The notes beneath the pieces were generated by a model. That model was given only the letters and a program-made list of their open reading frames with translations, ran no database searches and was not told where the DNA came from. From Ophioderma brevispina (taxonomy: Eukaryota; Echinodermata; Ophiuroidea; Amphilepidida; Ophiodermatidae): 64,000 nt of DNA. This document shows, in pieces, positions 11,939 to 23,409 of the stretch. The translations under genes and the position numbers were made by a program. The DNA is taken from positions 62,001 through 126,000 of the forward strand of contig JAMKCH010002905.1 of assembly GCA_023653785.1 (NCBI GenBank). Reading direction: 5' to 3'. The first letter of the stretch is position 1, and each line of letters opens with the position of its first letter.

Positions 11939-14240
11939 TGTACCTAAAATTTCGTATAAATTAATATGCTTCCAATTTGTTGCCTTCACGTGACAATATC
12001 CTGTAACAGTAGTTAACTATAGTGGCCCTATCATTTTCTGCTGAAACTCTCCATATCGTTACTCACCCTTTCTGATTACCCTGCAACCGTTTGAACCAAA
12101 AACTCCATTTCCCAAGCCAGCTTGGCTAAAGGACTAAAATCAAAGAAATGCTTTTTAAAGCAAGTTAAAACTGGCAATGATGTTATTCTTTGTCTGAACT
12201 GGCCATCGCATTACACACCCAACACTAAAACTCCACCAAAATTAATTAGTACGTAGATCATTTTCATAAACGAAAAACATTTAATGCACGACTCCGATAG
12301 AAATAGATCCCTTCGTCAATCTTTTCAAGGAGCATTGGTTTCTATAGTCGGGTCGCCTAACCGACAAAAAATAATTCGTCAATTAAAATGACACAAGCAA
12401 ATATGACAATAATGTAAATGTTTATGTACAAAATTATATTCTAGGAATATTAATTTGAATGTCGGTACTCCACTCAAAATCTGGCATTATGAATAAGCCA
12501 ACTTGAGCAGATTTCAGTGAAGCAGCCCGTGTGGGTACCCATACTCTGGCTGTTGCGTCATATTGAAAACCAGTGTTTGGCCCGAGCTAAGAAGAAGCAC
12601 AGATTCACGCTTGTTTGTATTCAATCATGAGGATGCTGATAACGTTTGGTATAGTGAAAAATTCAACATCCGTCATATGTCTATTGAACTAAGCGCTAAT
12701 TTTTGGTGTGGCGGGATAGATGGTAACTTTCCCAGGTATTACATCCATTTTCTTAAGTAGAATTCGTTGCTTTAGCCTACAATAACTAGACAGTTGTTAA
12801 AGAAATACAGCACATTTTTAAGAGCGCCCCCACTTCTCAAAATTTGATATGTTTAGAATAAGTATATTGGTATATGTCTCAGCGAACACCACACCTTCGA
12901 ACGAGAATGCTCCAAAAATGTTGTATTTATCATACCAAGTTTCATGCTTTTAGGAAAAAGTGCACAATACTGCCTATTTTTTGTGCTTAGGGACTGGGCT
13001 ATTATTAGTTTTAGTGAGATTAAGAAGAAGTTCGTCTTGAAAGCAGTGCGGCGCCACGGGGGGCCATAGGGGGCTTTTGCCTCCCCCAAAAAAATCCTTG
13101 CCCCCCCCCCCCCGAAAAAGAGGTCTGGCGCAGCCACTGCTTGAAAGTTATCTTCATCCACACCCACCACCTGGAAATTCCTTTTCCATTTACGTGGAAT
13201 TGCATAAATAAGAGAGAAATAGTCCATAAAATTGCAATGAAAAGATAATTTACTCTTAAATTCATCATCAGACAAAATTCTACCCTCATCAGACAAAATA
13301 TCATGAAAATACTTCACGCCACCATCGTACTACCTTTTTCCTAAAGATAGTATTATGTTGAATCTTAATTGCGGAATTATTCTATAAAATTTGGTGCTTA
13401 AAATTGCACGTGGGGGGGGTCATACGCAACATTCATCCACGAATTGACAACTTCAGCGATAAAAACATTGTCGATTGATTTAATACTTTTATCCAGAGGG
13501 TTAATGTTACATTGCCAAATTACCAGACCAGGTGAATTTGTTCAAGAATGTTAGTGTATACGTGATTTCACAGTCGAGCTTTTTAGATGCTTTTGTTTTT
13601 AAACAAGTATTTAAAAAAAACTGTGTCGGGTCGCCAGGCATAATTTTACAAGAAATTGTTTTGTTTGCTCGTATCCACAAGTCATTGGTAGTGGCTTGTG
13701 GTGGTGTCAGGATTTATTCAGCTAGTTTGCTGATCCGGGGCCGCGTGTATCCATGATACGGACGCTCCTAACATGGCCCGCTAATTTGAGGCTGGGCGGA
13801 TTGGGAACAGTCAGGGGTTTGCACCCTACTCTTATTCGACACTGACTGCGATGTACATGTACAGTTGTGACTCTCTGTACACGGGACCGACGGTTTAACG
13901 TCCCCTCCGAAGGACGGGATGCTTTCATGATCCATTTGCCCAATTCCAAGTGAACCATGGAGGAGAGCGGTATTCTGTATTTAATCAATAGCTGGTATAC
14001 AGATCAAATCCAGAATCAAGAAATAAGAACAACATTAAAAGCATTTAAGAGGAGTAGATGGTTTTCTAGTTTGAAGTTGACTTTAATTACAGAAACATGT
14101 ATAAAAAGAAATATAACTGATTTAAAGTAGATGTTTGATACATGAGTATAAGATTGCATTAGAACCAATCACCTTGTTTACAACTTGATCTCCCGTTGAC
14201 CTTTGACCTTGGTATGTGACCTTTGACCTCACATAGTTGG

Positions 14241-16139
14241 AAGCTTTAATTTAACGTAGGTTACACCTTCCTGTCATTTCAAATAAAGAAAATAGAAAAG
14301 GCTCCCAATTGGGTGCAAAATATGTAAAAACTGCATCCCTAAGTTACAAGCTTTAATTTGATGTACATAAAACTCTCCTGTCATTTCAAATAAAGAAAAT
14401 AGAAAAAACGCCCAATTGGGCGCAAAATGTGTTAAAACTGAATCCCCAAGTTATAAGCTTTAATGTAGGTTACACCTTCCTGTCGTTTCAAATAAAGAAA
14501 ATAGAAAAGGCGTCCAATTGGGTGCAAAAAAATTTGTAAAAACTGCATCCCTAAGTTACGAGCTTTAATTTGATGTACGTAAAACTCTCCTGTCATTTCA
14601 AATAAAGAAAACAGAAAAAACGCCCAATTGGGCGCAAAATGTGTTAAAACTGAATTCCCAAGTTATAAGCTTTATTTTAATGTAGGTTACACCTTCCTGT
14701 CATTTCAAATAAAGAAAATAGAAAAGGCGTCCAATTGGGTGCAAAAAAAATTGTAAAAGCTGCATCCCTAAGTTACGAGCTTTAATTTGATGTACGTAAA
14801 ACTCTCCTGTCATTTCAAATAAAGAAAGTAGAAAAAACGCCCAATTGGGGGCAAAATGTGTTAAAACTGAGTCCCCAAGTTATAAGCTTTAATTTAACGT
14901 AGGTTACACCTTCATGTCATTTCAAATAAAGAAAATAGAAAAGGCGTCCAATTGGGTGCAAAAAAATTTGTAAAAACTGCATCCCTAAGTTACGAGCTTT
15001 AATTTGATGTACGTAAAACTCTCCTGTCATTTCAAATAAAGAAAATAGAAAAAACGCCCAATTGGGCGCAAAATGTGTTAAAACTGAATTCCCAAGTTAT
15101 AAGCTTTAATTTTTAATGTAGGTTACACCTTCCTGTCATTTCAAATAAAGAAAATAGAAAAGGCGTCCAATTGGGTGCAAAAAAATTTGTAAAAGCTGCA
15201 TCCCTAAGTTACGAGCTTTAATTTGATGTACGTAAAACTCTCCTGTCATTTCAAATAAAGAAAGTAGAAAAAACGCCCAATTGGGCGCAAAATGTGTTAA
15301 AACTGAGTCCCCAAGTTATAAGCTTTAATTTAACGTAGGTTACACCTTCATGTCATTTCAAATAAAGAAAATAGAAAAGGCGCCCAATTGGGCGAAAAAT
15401 ATGTAAAAACTGCATCCCCAAGTTAAAAGGTTTAATTTGATGTACGTAAATCTCTCCGTCATTCAAATAAAGAAAATAGGAAAACAGCCCATTGGGCGCA
15501 AAATGTGTTAATACTGAATCCCAAGTTATAAGCTATAATTGAACGTAGGTTACCCTTACTGTCATTTCACATAAAGAAAATAGGAAAAGGCGCCCATTTG
15601 GCGAAAAAATAGTAAAACTGAATTCCCAAGTTATAATGTGTTTAATTGATGTGGTTACACCTTCCTGTCATTTCAAATAAAGACAATAGGAAAAGGCGCC
15701 CATTTGCGGTGCCAAAAAAATGTTAAACACTGATCCACTATACGAGCTGAATGTGAGTACTGTGCAAAATGTGTTAAACGAATCCCCAAGTATAAGCTTT
15801 AATTTAATGTCGGTTACACCTTCCTGTCATTTTCAAATTTTAAAGAAAATAGAAAAGGCGTCGAATGGGGTGCAAAAAAATTTGTAAAAACGGCATTCCA
15901 TAAGGTACGCGCTTTAATTTGATGTACGTAAAAATCTCCGTCATTTCAAGTAAAGAAAATAGAAAAGGCGTCAATTGGGTGAAATATGTAAAAACTGCAT
16001 CCCTAAGTTACAAGTTTTAATTTGATGTACATTTTTTTTTTTTTTTTTTTAAATAAAGGAAATAGAAAAAAGCCCAATTGGGCGCAAAATGTGAAAAACT
16101 GAATTCCCAAGTTATAAGCTTAATTGAAAGGGGCGTGTT
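14241..16139 (+). repeat. 107-bp satellite array, copy 2, first block
   Basis: This is the best-preserved satellite block. From 14241 to about 15400 the A and B monomers are each 107 bp and nearly identical to one another, which fixes the dimeric (~214 bp) period. Later monomers decay. At 16032-16050 a run of 19 T replaces the usual ACTCTCCTGTCATTTC segment of one monomer. Confidence 0.9.
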
Positions 16140-16466
16140 CCGATCGTCTTTGGGACCCCACCCCCATGATTTACCGGAAGTAGTATCGATTTTGATATCA
16201 GATGAAAGGCCGTATTGTTCTCATTGTCTTCCGGAAATTTGAGCCCTCGAATCCATTTCTTCCAAGATATAAACAAAAAACCGCCGTTTTATGGTTAACC
16301 ACTTTATTGAAACAGTATTGAATAGGGCTTTGCAACATGCAATTATTGCGTCTACCATCACACCCGCAAGTTTGTTTCCCACGGTAACTTTGATGGGGGG
16401 TATGTGCAAGTGCCAGGCTCTCATATCACGTTAGAGAACACAATACACATAAATCGGAACAACCCC
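16140..16466. mobile_element. Inverted-repeat element inside satellite (copy 2)
   Basis: Counterpart of the element at 10607-10940. The terminal inverted repeats read GGGGCGTGTTCCGAT on the left and ATCGGAACAACCCC on the right. It has no open frame that suggests a transposase; MITE-like. Confidence 0.7.
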
Positions 16467-17531
16467 TTTAAGTAGGTTACACCTTCCTGTTCATTTCAAA
16501 TAAAGAGAATAGCAATTAAGGCGTCCAATTGGGTGCAAAAAATGTAAAACGGGCAATCACTAAGTTACGAGCTTTCATTGATGTACGTAAACCTCTGTCA
16601 TTTCACATAAAGGAAATAGAAAAGGCGTCCAATTGGGACCAAAAAATTTGTAAAAACTGCATCCCTAAGTTACGAGCTTAATTTGATGTACCGTAAAACT
16701 CTCCTGTATTCCAAAATAAAGAAAAGATAGAAAAAACGCTCAATTGGGCTCAAATGTGTTAAAACTGAATCCCAGGTTATAAGATTAATTTTAACGTAGG
16801 TTACACCTTCCTGTCATTCAAATAAAACATATAAAGGCGCCAAATTGGGCGCAAAAATATGTAAAAAATGCATCCTAAGTTACGAGCTTTAATTAATGTA
16901 CGTAAAACTCTCTCCGTCATTTAAATAAAAGAAAATACAAAAATCGCCCAATGGGGTGGTTGCAACATGTTTTAAAACTGAATTCCCAAGTTATAAGATT
17001 AAGAACGTAGGTTACACTTCCTGTCATTTCACATAAAGAAAATTAGAAAAGGCGCCCAATTTGGCGAAAAATTATGTATGTAAAATGAATTCCCAAGTTA
17101 TAAGGTTTACTTGATGGGTAACCTTCGTCATTTCCCATAACGACCATCGACCCCATGCCCAATGGGCGCAACATGTGTCATACTGATCCCCCCGTTCTAA
17201 GCGCTCATTTCCCGTAGGTACCCCCTTCCTGTCATTTCCCCTCCCGAACCTCGACAAGGGCCAATTGGGCGCCACTCTGTTCAACACGATCCCCAAGTTA
17301 CACAGCTACTCACCATTCACGCTGTTCTCCCACCCATACTTATGTTTGCCCTATTTTCTCTCATTACTTAATCCCCCCCACACTGTTTAATTTGATGTGC
17401 GTTAAATCTCTTGGTCATTCAAAAAAGAAAATAGAAAAAACGCCCAATTGGGCGCAAAATGTGTTTAGAAGGAATCCCCAAGTATAAGCTTGAAGATTAT
17501 GTAGGTTACACCTTCTGTCATTTCAATAAAG
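16467..17531 (+). repeat. 107-bp satellite array, copy 2, second block
   Basis: The satellite continues to ~17531. Between about 17120 and 17290 the monomers show clustered A-to-C differences: the consensus AAAGAAAATAGAAAA appears as AACGACCATCGACCCC. Neighbouring monomers lack this. This patch creates the spurious minus-strand frame at 17072-17296. Confidence 0.8.
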
Positions 17532-18516
17532 ATGTTACCTAAATTTTCGTCTAAATAATATCCCGTCCAATTTTTTGCCTTTCAATTGACATTACTCTTG
17601 CTAACCGTAGTGTATTACGTGGCCTTGATCATTTTTCTTACTTATAACTCTCCGATTCGTTACACCTTATCTACCCTTGCAACGTTTTAAACCAAAAACT
17701 CCCATTTCCAGCCAGTTTGGCAGAGATAAAATCAAAGAACTGCTTTTACACAGCATTTAAAAACCTGCATTGATGTTATTCTTTGTCTAAAATCGCATCG
17801 CATTACACAACCAACACTAAAACTCCAAAATTACTAGTACGTAGATAATTTTCATAAAAGAAAAACATTTAATGAAAGACCTTCAAGATATAGAAATAGA
17901 TCCTTCGCAATTTTGAGAGTAGGGGTTTCTATAGTCGGGTCGCTAACCGACAAAAAAATAATTCGTCAATTATAACTGACAAGCAAAATATGAAATTAAT
18001 TATCAATATTAATGTTACTAGACAATTTCATATTCTAGAATCATTCTTTGACGTCGGCAATCAACTCAACATCTTGGCATTATGCATAAGCCAATTGAGA
18101 GATTCAGTGAAGAAGCCAGGACGTTGTCACCCATCTCTGGTGAGGTCATAATGAACCAGTGTTTGGACACGATCAGAAGAAGAAGCAGATTCACGATGTT
18201 TGTATTCCATAATGACGGATGCTGAATAACGCTTTGGTATAGTGAAAATTCAACATCAGTCACTATGTCATGAACATAATCGCCTAATTTTTGGTGTGGC
18301 GGATAAGATGGTTAACTTTTCCAATGTATTACATCCATTTTATTAAGTAAGAATTCGTTGATATTAGCTAAAATAAATAGCCAGTTGTTAAGCAATAACA
18401 GCACATTTTTAAGAGCGCCCCCAATTTTCAAAATTTGATATTTTAGCATAATTATATTGGTAATTGTCTAGGAAACCACACCTTCGAACGAGAATGCTCA
18501 AAAATGTGTATTTATC

Positions 18517-19249
18517 ATAAAACAAGCGATTTTGTAATTAGAATTGGGATCCCAGATTGTACTTAACGGCCACCAAGATAAACCGGTCTGGCAGGAAAGC
18601 GTTGTTTTTGTGATACTTGAATCAATAGTCTTACGGAATACCCACTACTGCTTATTGCAGCTATATAATAACAATCGGTTGATCATGAACGTTGCCGTTG
18701 ACCATGGTGTTGTGGGCTTGCTTATGCTAAAAATAACGCTGGTGGCCGTTGTGGCCATTTATTTTTCAAATGAAAGCCATTTTTTCTTTTCAATTCCTCA
18801 TATCTCGGTTAATAATACTGACAGGGGCTTGATCTCTGTGTCTCGGTCAGGGTCAAGGAATCTAAATATGGCACTACTATATGGTCAGTCATTTTGTTTT
18901 CCAATATGACGCCAAAGAATACTTAAACAGATACTTTTGCTATAGCTTTGCACAATGATATCAACTTTATTTCTGTTTTCAGGGTCTAGGAATCCCAAAT
19001 ATGATATTATTTTTAATAATAATCTTTGTGCATCCATTGTATTCCAATATGGATGCTACTTTACACTCCAATAGCTTTGTTCAAGATAATGATACTGTTT
19101 TTGTGTCTATACCTATGTTGTTAGGGCCAACTAAACCAATTATGTATTTTTCTCTAATATTATTACTATTTAGCATAAATCGCGACATATCCATCGGAGT
19201 GCTTAAGGATGGAACACCTATTACAATACAATGGGTAAATTAATCCAAA
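18517..19249. other. Unassigned; one long plus-strand frame
   Basis: A plus-strand frame of 121 codons (18544-18909) and another of 80 codons (19001-19243) are open but match no family I know. The second is hydrophobic at both ends. They lie just upstream of the decayed transposon-type protein at 19250-19600 and could be its eroded 5' part, but I cannot show that. Confidence 0.3.
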
Positions 19250-19600
19250 AGGACAAAGAAAGATTTATGGAAAGAAATCAGAAAAGGCATAGGAATTTTA
19301 AACATATCACCACCACAAGATGCACTAGTCTAGAATTTGTTGTGAGTAGAATACGTGGCAGGTCATATGGGTCAAACAATTAATAAAGCACCAGAGTTGC
19401 CAAATCCAGCAGACTTGGGCTTTCGAAACGTCCAATGCACAGTGGAAGATGAAATGGATGACTGTTCTATCTACAGGTGAACCGTGCGTCTCGTGCAATC
19501 ATCAGTTGTAGATGTACCAAGGGGTGTAGAGGACAGTGTAAATGCAAGAAGATAGGCTTGACATATACAACATTGCAAGTGCAATGGATCTGAATGACAA
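19250..19600 (+). pseudogene. Decayed Cys-rich transposon-type protein tail
   Basis: Pieces of plus-strand translation read AGHMGQTINKAPELPNPADLGF followed, after a frameshift and stop, by CRCTKGCRGQCKCKKIGL. A [Y/H]-x-[W/M]-GQ...LPxPxDxGF block followed by a cysteine-rich CxCxxxCxxxCxCxxxGL tail is a pattern I associate with C-termini of uncharacterised repeat-borne proteins in invertebrate genomes; I cannot name the superfamily. Stops at about 19356 and 19479 and the frame change show it is not functional. Confidence 0.4.
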
Positions 19601-20029
19601 TTTCACATTTCTATGAACACATGCATGATATTTAACTGAGGTATAATTAAAGGCTGTGTTTTTTGCATGTACATAATGCCTGTCCATATACTAATCACTG
19701 TGTGAAATAACTAAGCTCAAATCGAAGTCTGTCCTATAAAACATTACAATTTTGTTATAAATTTCCGGATCCGGAATTTTTGTTATACACAGTATCCTAT
19801 GGCACTGTTATACTACACATAAATGTTTACTGCATGGAAACGAAAAATCTGATTCATCTCAAACTTTGGAATTGGGCATTTTAGGTGACTATCTTTAGTT
19901 CTAGTTGACTATTTTTAATAACTACACAAAAAAGTATATTTCAAAATCTTTGAGTCATCCTTTAAGCATGTGTCTCACTGCATTTGTCCAGTCAGGAGCT
20001 GTAATCGCTCACATACTGAATTGTGTATT

Positions 20030-20825
20030 GTTCTTAGAAACGTAACCCTCCATGTTGGCCCATATCGGCTCTTCAGGGTTCAATTCACAGTGTTAGGGAA
20101 GCAAACGTAAATTTTCATAGCTGTATTTTTTAGCCAGAATGTCAATTTCATACTTGAGCTCGTGGTTTATTTTGCTTGATGACATTTTCGAGCTCTTTGT
20201 TCGCATACTTGGTGGGAAATGCGATAGTCCGGTGTGGCAGGAGATATGGTCCGCCGGTCTCACAGTCCGGGAACAATGGTGAACAACAGGGCAATCGATT
20301 CGGTTGACTCTTCACGCAGCATTAGGTTCACGCTTTATTCCGTTGTCGTCTATGGAGCCCGGACTATGATAACTGCCGGACTATGATTACTTTCACACCG
20401 GCTTTTCAACCATTCTTGCATTTCTGATTTTTGCTATTGGATGTCGGAAGTGCTCAGCGTTGATGCTATGATAGCTTACATTATCCATTATGATAATGAT
20501 CTCTTCAGGTATGTTTTGAAATAACTGTTTCAATCCATTCTTGGAAATGTTTAACGTTCATCTCGTTATGATAATCCCCTGATGCGTTTTGGCGACAAAG
20601 CTGAGTTTGGCTCCGGGAACAAATCCATCAACACTTCCAGCATACAGAATTACTAACCGCTGTCTTTTCCCCAGTGGGAACCCACCATTTCCATCTTTGT
20701 CTATCCAACACTTTTTCAGGGCGTGACCTTTCTTAATCCACGTTTCATCGAGATATATGATCTGTGAAGGTTCTTTTCTTTGTCTGATCTTTTTAATTTT
20801 GCGTAGAGGAATATTCTTAATGTTT
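20030..20825 (-). pseudogene. Dead DDE transposase (Tc1/mariner/IS630-like)
   Basis: The minus strand encodes, across several frames, the landmarks of a DDE_3-type transposase. It begins with IIYLDETW (first Asp, about 20738-20755), followed by GKRQRLVILYAGSVDGFVPG. Next come IIIIMDNVSYHS (second Asp, about 20480-20490) and MQEWLKSR. It ends with LRLLP-stop-HCELNPEEPIW near 20060-20105, where the usual PYHCELNPIE motif carries a stop in place of Tyr; the third catalytic acid is there. At least two more frameshifts lie between the blocks, and a ~165-bp MITE-like element (20222-20390) splits the gene between the second and third catalytic motifs. Such enzymes cut and paste their own element; this copy cannot. 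The N-terminal DNA-binding part was not found upstream. Confidence 0.8.
20222..20390. mobile_element. MITE-like element in transposase (copy a)
   Basis: This element begins ATAGTCCGGTGTGGCAGGAG and ends in CCGGACTATGAT, so its ends are inverted. Its body (GATTCGGTTGACTCTTCACGC..ATTAGGTTCACGCTTT) recurs at 26356-26448 and 27049-27165. It interrupts the flanking transposase reading, so it inserted after the transposase gene arrived. Confidence 0.65.
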
Positions 20826-21563
20826 TTTGGTAGTATAGGGTTATAAGTTCATAATAAGTCATGCAATGTGTAATATCTGAATAATATAGGCCTACTCTAG
20901 TTACTGCATTTACAATTCTTTTTCAAAATAAAAATCCGAGTATTAATATTTTTCTGTCAAAAAATTCTATTCTATAAGTATAAATTCTTTCCTGTGTATA
21001 TTGTTTTTATTGATGCTGTCACTATTTGCCGCCATCATTAGTTTCCATGACGTCTTATCTGCAAAGACAAAAGTTAAGTTAAAAAGAATGTTCATAAGTT
21101 TCTAACAATAATCATCACCTGAAGAGTATTGATTACGAAAAAAAAGTTTGTTTCCAGGCAGCACGCATTTTTGATTTTGGAGCCACTTTTACCGCCTTTC
21201 GTTTTTTTAGTTGATTTACTGAGAAAATTTGCATTTTTAGACCAGAGATAGAGGATGTCATTTTTACAAATATGCAAATGATCTCAAATCGATATTTTTG
21301 TTTTATAAACTAACTCGATATTTTTGTTTTATAAACTAATAATTTGACAGTCAAATATGATTTGCAACTGTTTTGAGCCATTTCTGGGGAATGTTCTTTT
21401 AACAAAATAAATAAATTAATTAAAAAGCGCATTTCGCATCTAGGTTTTTGGACTACCTACTGGAGGAAACAAACTTGATTTTTTGGGCCTCTTATTCTTA
21501 TTATCCCAAATGGTCAAATCATCATTATTATATATGTTAATATACAGTGAATGGTTATTGTAC
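20826..21563. other. Region 3' of the fibrinogen gene
   Basis: AT-rich. A 61-codon minus frame at 21092-21277 is Lys-rich and unrecognised. TCGATATTTTTGTTTTATAAACTAA is repeated twice in direct tandem around 21280-21340. No clear polyadenylation signal for the minus-strand gene was recognised. Confidence 0.4.
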
Positions 21564-22221
21564 TCACTGAGTGCGTCTCATTTTCATTTCCGCTTTCTTG
21601 AGCACCTCACGTCGATCCTTCCAGTGCCACCACACCATTCCTGCATTTGTGATTACTGGAGATCCAAGATAGGGACCATTCAGATTGGAGAAACCACAGG
21701 CCCCATACCACCAAGCGCCTTGATCGTCTTGTGCACAGTTATCCCTGTATGAGTCACGGTCCTGATCATATGTGCTGAATGGCCTGTTTGCATGATAGGT
21801 CATTGAATCCCCAGCTGTGCCACTGTATGCACCCAATGTAAACCTGTAGTATGTTGTCTCATTCCCAATTACAAAGTTATTATATTCTGCATAGGAAGTG
21901 TTGCCATAAAAGTCTTCCAATTCAATTCTCAGTCGCCAGACTCCGTTACTAGTCAGTCTATGAATCTTCTCTAACCCTAGCCAGTGTTCCCCAGCAAGCT
22001 CACCAAATCCGTTCTTGTAATCTTCCCAACCACGGTAGAAATCTATGGACCCATCAAATCTTTTTTGCAATAATGTCCACCCTCCACCTTCTGTTTTTAA
22101 GTCACAGGATACTGGAAAAGACACCAGGTTGTCAGGAGGTTTGATGGTGTATACGCCATAGCTATCATTGAAACCTTGATCAAGGATGTCTGTGCAGTCC
22201 TGTGCACTTAGTGGTAGGAGT
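21564..22221 (-). CDS. Fibrinogen-related protein, exon 3 (FReD domain)
   Basis: The last coding exon of a three-exon, minus-strand gene encodes a complete fibrinogen C-terminal domain (residues ~135-353). In ficolin-, tenascin- and angiopoietin-type proteins this domain binds sugars, acetyl groups or protein partners outside the cell. Visible landmarks are Cys144 and Cys174 (first disulphide pair), GGGWTLLQKRFDGSIDFYRGW, an EYNNFVIGNE-type core, the calcium-site run DQDRDS, Cys297 and Cys310 (second pair) with WWYGACGFSNLNG, and the terminal VWWHWK..LKKAEMKMR block. The acceptor TTCCTATTTCAG precedes 22221 and joins exon 2 in phase 2 (AG|A, Arg135). The stop at 21564-21566 falls where FReD domains normally end. 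There are no frameshifts. NTS and NET sites may be N-glycosylated. Total product: 353 residues. Ligand is unknown; a humoral lectin or defence role is inference from the family. Confidence 0.93.
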
Positions 22222-22825
22222 CTGAAATAGGAAACATTGAGAAGGAAAGTGTATACAAAATTTTATGTTAGACAAACTCGGAAAATTTGCTCAGAATGAA
22301 CAAGTGGGTGCGGTAAGGCTTTTGGAATTTGTAATTTACCCAAGTAGGAAAAAATATTTGATTTTAGAATTTTGTTCCAGTTTAAAGGGATCCAAAATAA
22401 TCGGGATAGGCTATTCGATCAAGAGAGTAGAGACATACTGCATGAAATCAGTAGCTCATCGATCGCTGGTCGTACGTGCCGCCGTGAAATTTACACTACG
22501 TCATCCCCGGTCAATTCATCCACTGCATGAATTAGGAGTCTTAGGTAGCTCATTGAAATGGGGTGGCGCTATTACTATCGATATCAAAATCGTCTATGTG
22601 CATTTGTACATACTTTCACCGCCTGGTTTAACTAAGCGAAGTGATTAGATTGCTCAGGCGCATAGCCATCCTAGTCATCCCAAAGGGGCCCGTTCCCAGT
22701 CAGTGTAAACAGATGTCCTGCCAGGCAAAAATGTGCTGATTCCAGGACAAAGGGGGTGTAAAAGAGCTTATGTAGTTTATAGCATGGATATCCATGTTTT
22801 CCTACGGAACCCTGGAAGTCCAAAA
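22222..22825. other. Intron 2 of the fibrinogen gene, upper part
   Basis: Intronic for the minus-strand gene. It holds no exon that I can support. GCATGAAATCAGTAGC and similar moderately GC-rich words around 22440-22680 look like dispersed repeat sequence. Confidence 0.4.
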
Positions 22826-23110
22826 TCACAGTGGAAGATACGTCTTTAACCAGCTGATAGTTTCATCGTCCAGGTTGATCAGGCTTGGGATTCCGCTTGG
22901 GGACTGGTAGACCTCACAGTCATCTATGATGTGGCTAATGGTTTGTGGCTCTCCACAATTGCAGTTCGGTGAAAGTTCCACACCGATCTTGTGAAAGAAG
23001 TGCTTTTTACGGCCAGTTCTGAGTCTGTTGAGGTTGACCCAAGCTTTCCAATCAAGGTCACAGCCTTTGGGCTTGCAAGACGGGCTGTCCCTCCACAAAC
23101 TGCTTTAAGT
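22826..23110 (-). pseudogene. LINE ORF2 C-terminal fragment (CCHC tail)
   Basis: The minus strand reads WVNLNRLRTGRKKHFFHKIG, then CNCGEPQTISHIIDDC and LDDETISWL. The LNRLRTG....H.G....C.CG..QT..HII..C layout is the tail found after the reverse transcriptase of many Jockey-type non-LTR retrotransposons. A stop just upstream of 23098 and continuation of coding-like sequence in another frame (WSSSTLHLKQFVEGQ) show it is a truncated, frameshifted relic. It lies inside intron 2 of the fibrinogen gene in the same orientation. Confidence 0.7.
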
Positions 23111-23409
23111 GCAAAGTAGAGGATGACCATTGCTTAGACCATCTGTCATTGATTCATGATGATCGATAGGGATACTGCGACTGCAGTGGCATGGATTGGG
23201 TAGCAAAGTGATTCCGCGGAATTCTCTGATCCTCAAAGGGTGTTGATGGGGGATTAAGCTACCAAGTTTATCACACTTCTTGGCGAGCTTGATCGTCTGA
23301 GAGTTTCTCTAGGATCCAAATATTGGAGCTTGATAATTAACACAAAATGATCCATTCAAAATAATGACACTTATTTGAACAAATATATTATGCTTAATCT
23401 TTGCCTTAC

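Larger units (their letters stand above)
7061..12930. repeat. Tandem segmental duplication, copy 1
   Basis: This ~5.9-kb segment is repeated head-to-tail by 12931-18516. The order is the same in both: CATACCAAGT start, G/C-run-rich segment, ~1.1 kb unique sequence, satellite, inserted inverted-repeat element, satellite, then ~0.9 kb unique sequence ending in ACCTTCGAACGAGAATGCTC. Copy 1 differs from copy 2 mainly by single-base gains and losses, often in homopolymers. It also has an extra ~190 bp at about 7235-7440. No gene is supported: a 65-codon plus frame at 12563-12760 is not kept open in the second copy. Confidence 0.85.
12931..18516. repeat. Tandem segmental duplication, copy 2
   Basis: Second head-to-tail copy of the segment starting at 7061; the junction lies at TTTATC/CATACCAAGT. 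The block from about 14240 to 15400 is remarkably clean, whereas sequence after ~15400 carries many small indels relative to the satellite consensus. At about 17120-17290 there are many A-to-C differences. The open frames here are by-products of the repeats. Confidence 0.85.

Noticed and set aside
12563..12760. 65-codon plus-strand frame in duplication copy 1
   Set aside because: The corresponding sequence in copy 2 (~18150-18340) is not open on that strand, so it is not under coding constraint.
17072..17296. 74-codon minus-strand frame in the satellite
   Set aside because: Created by the A-to-C patch and indels in the satellite monomers.
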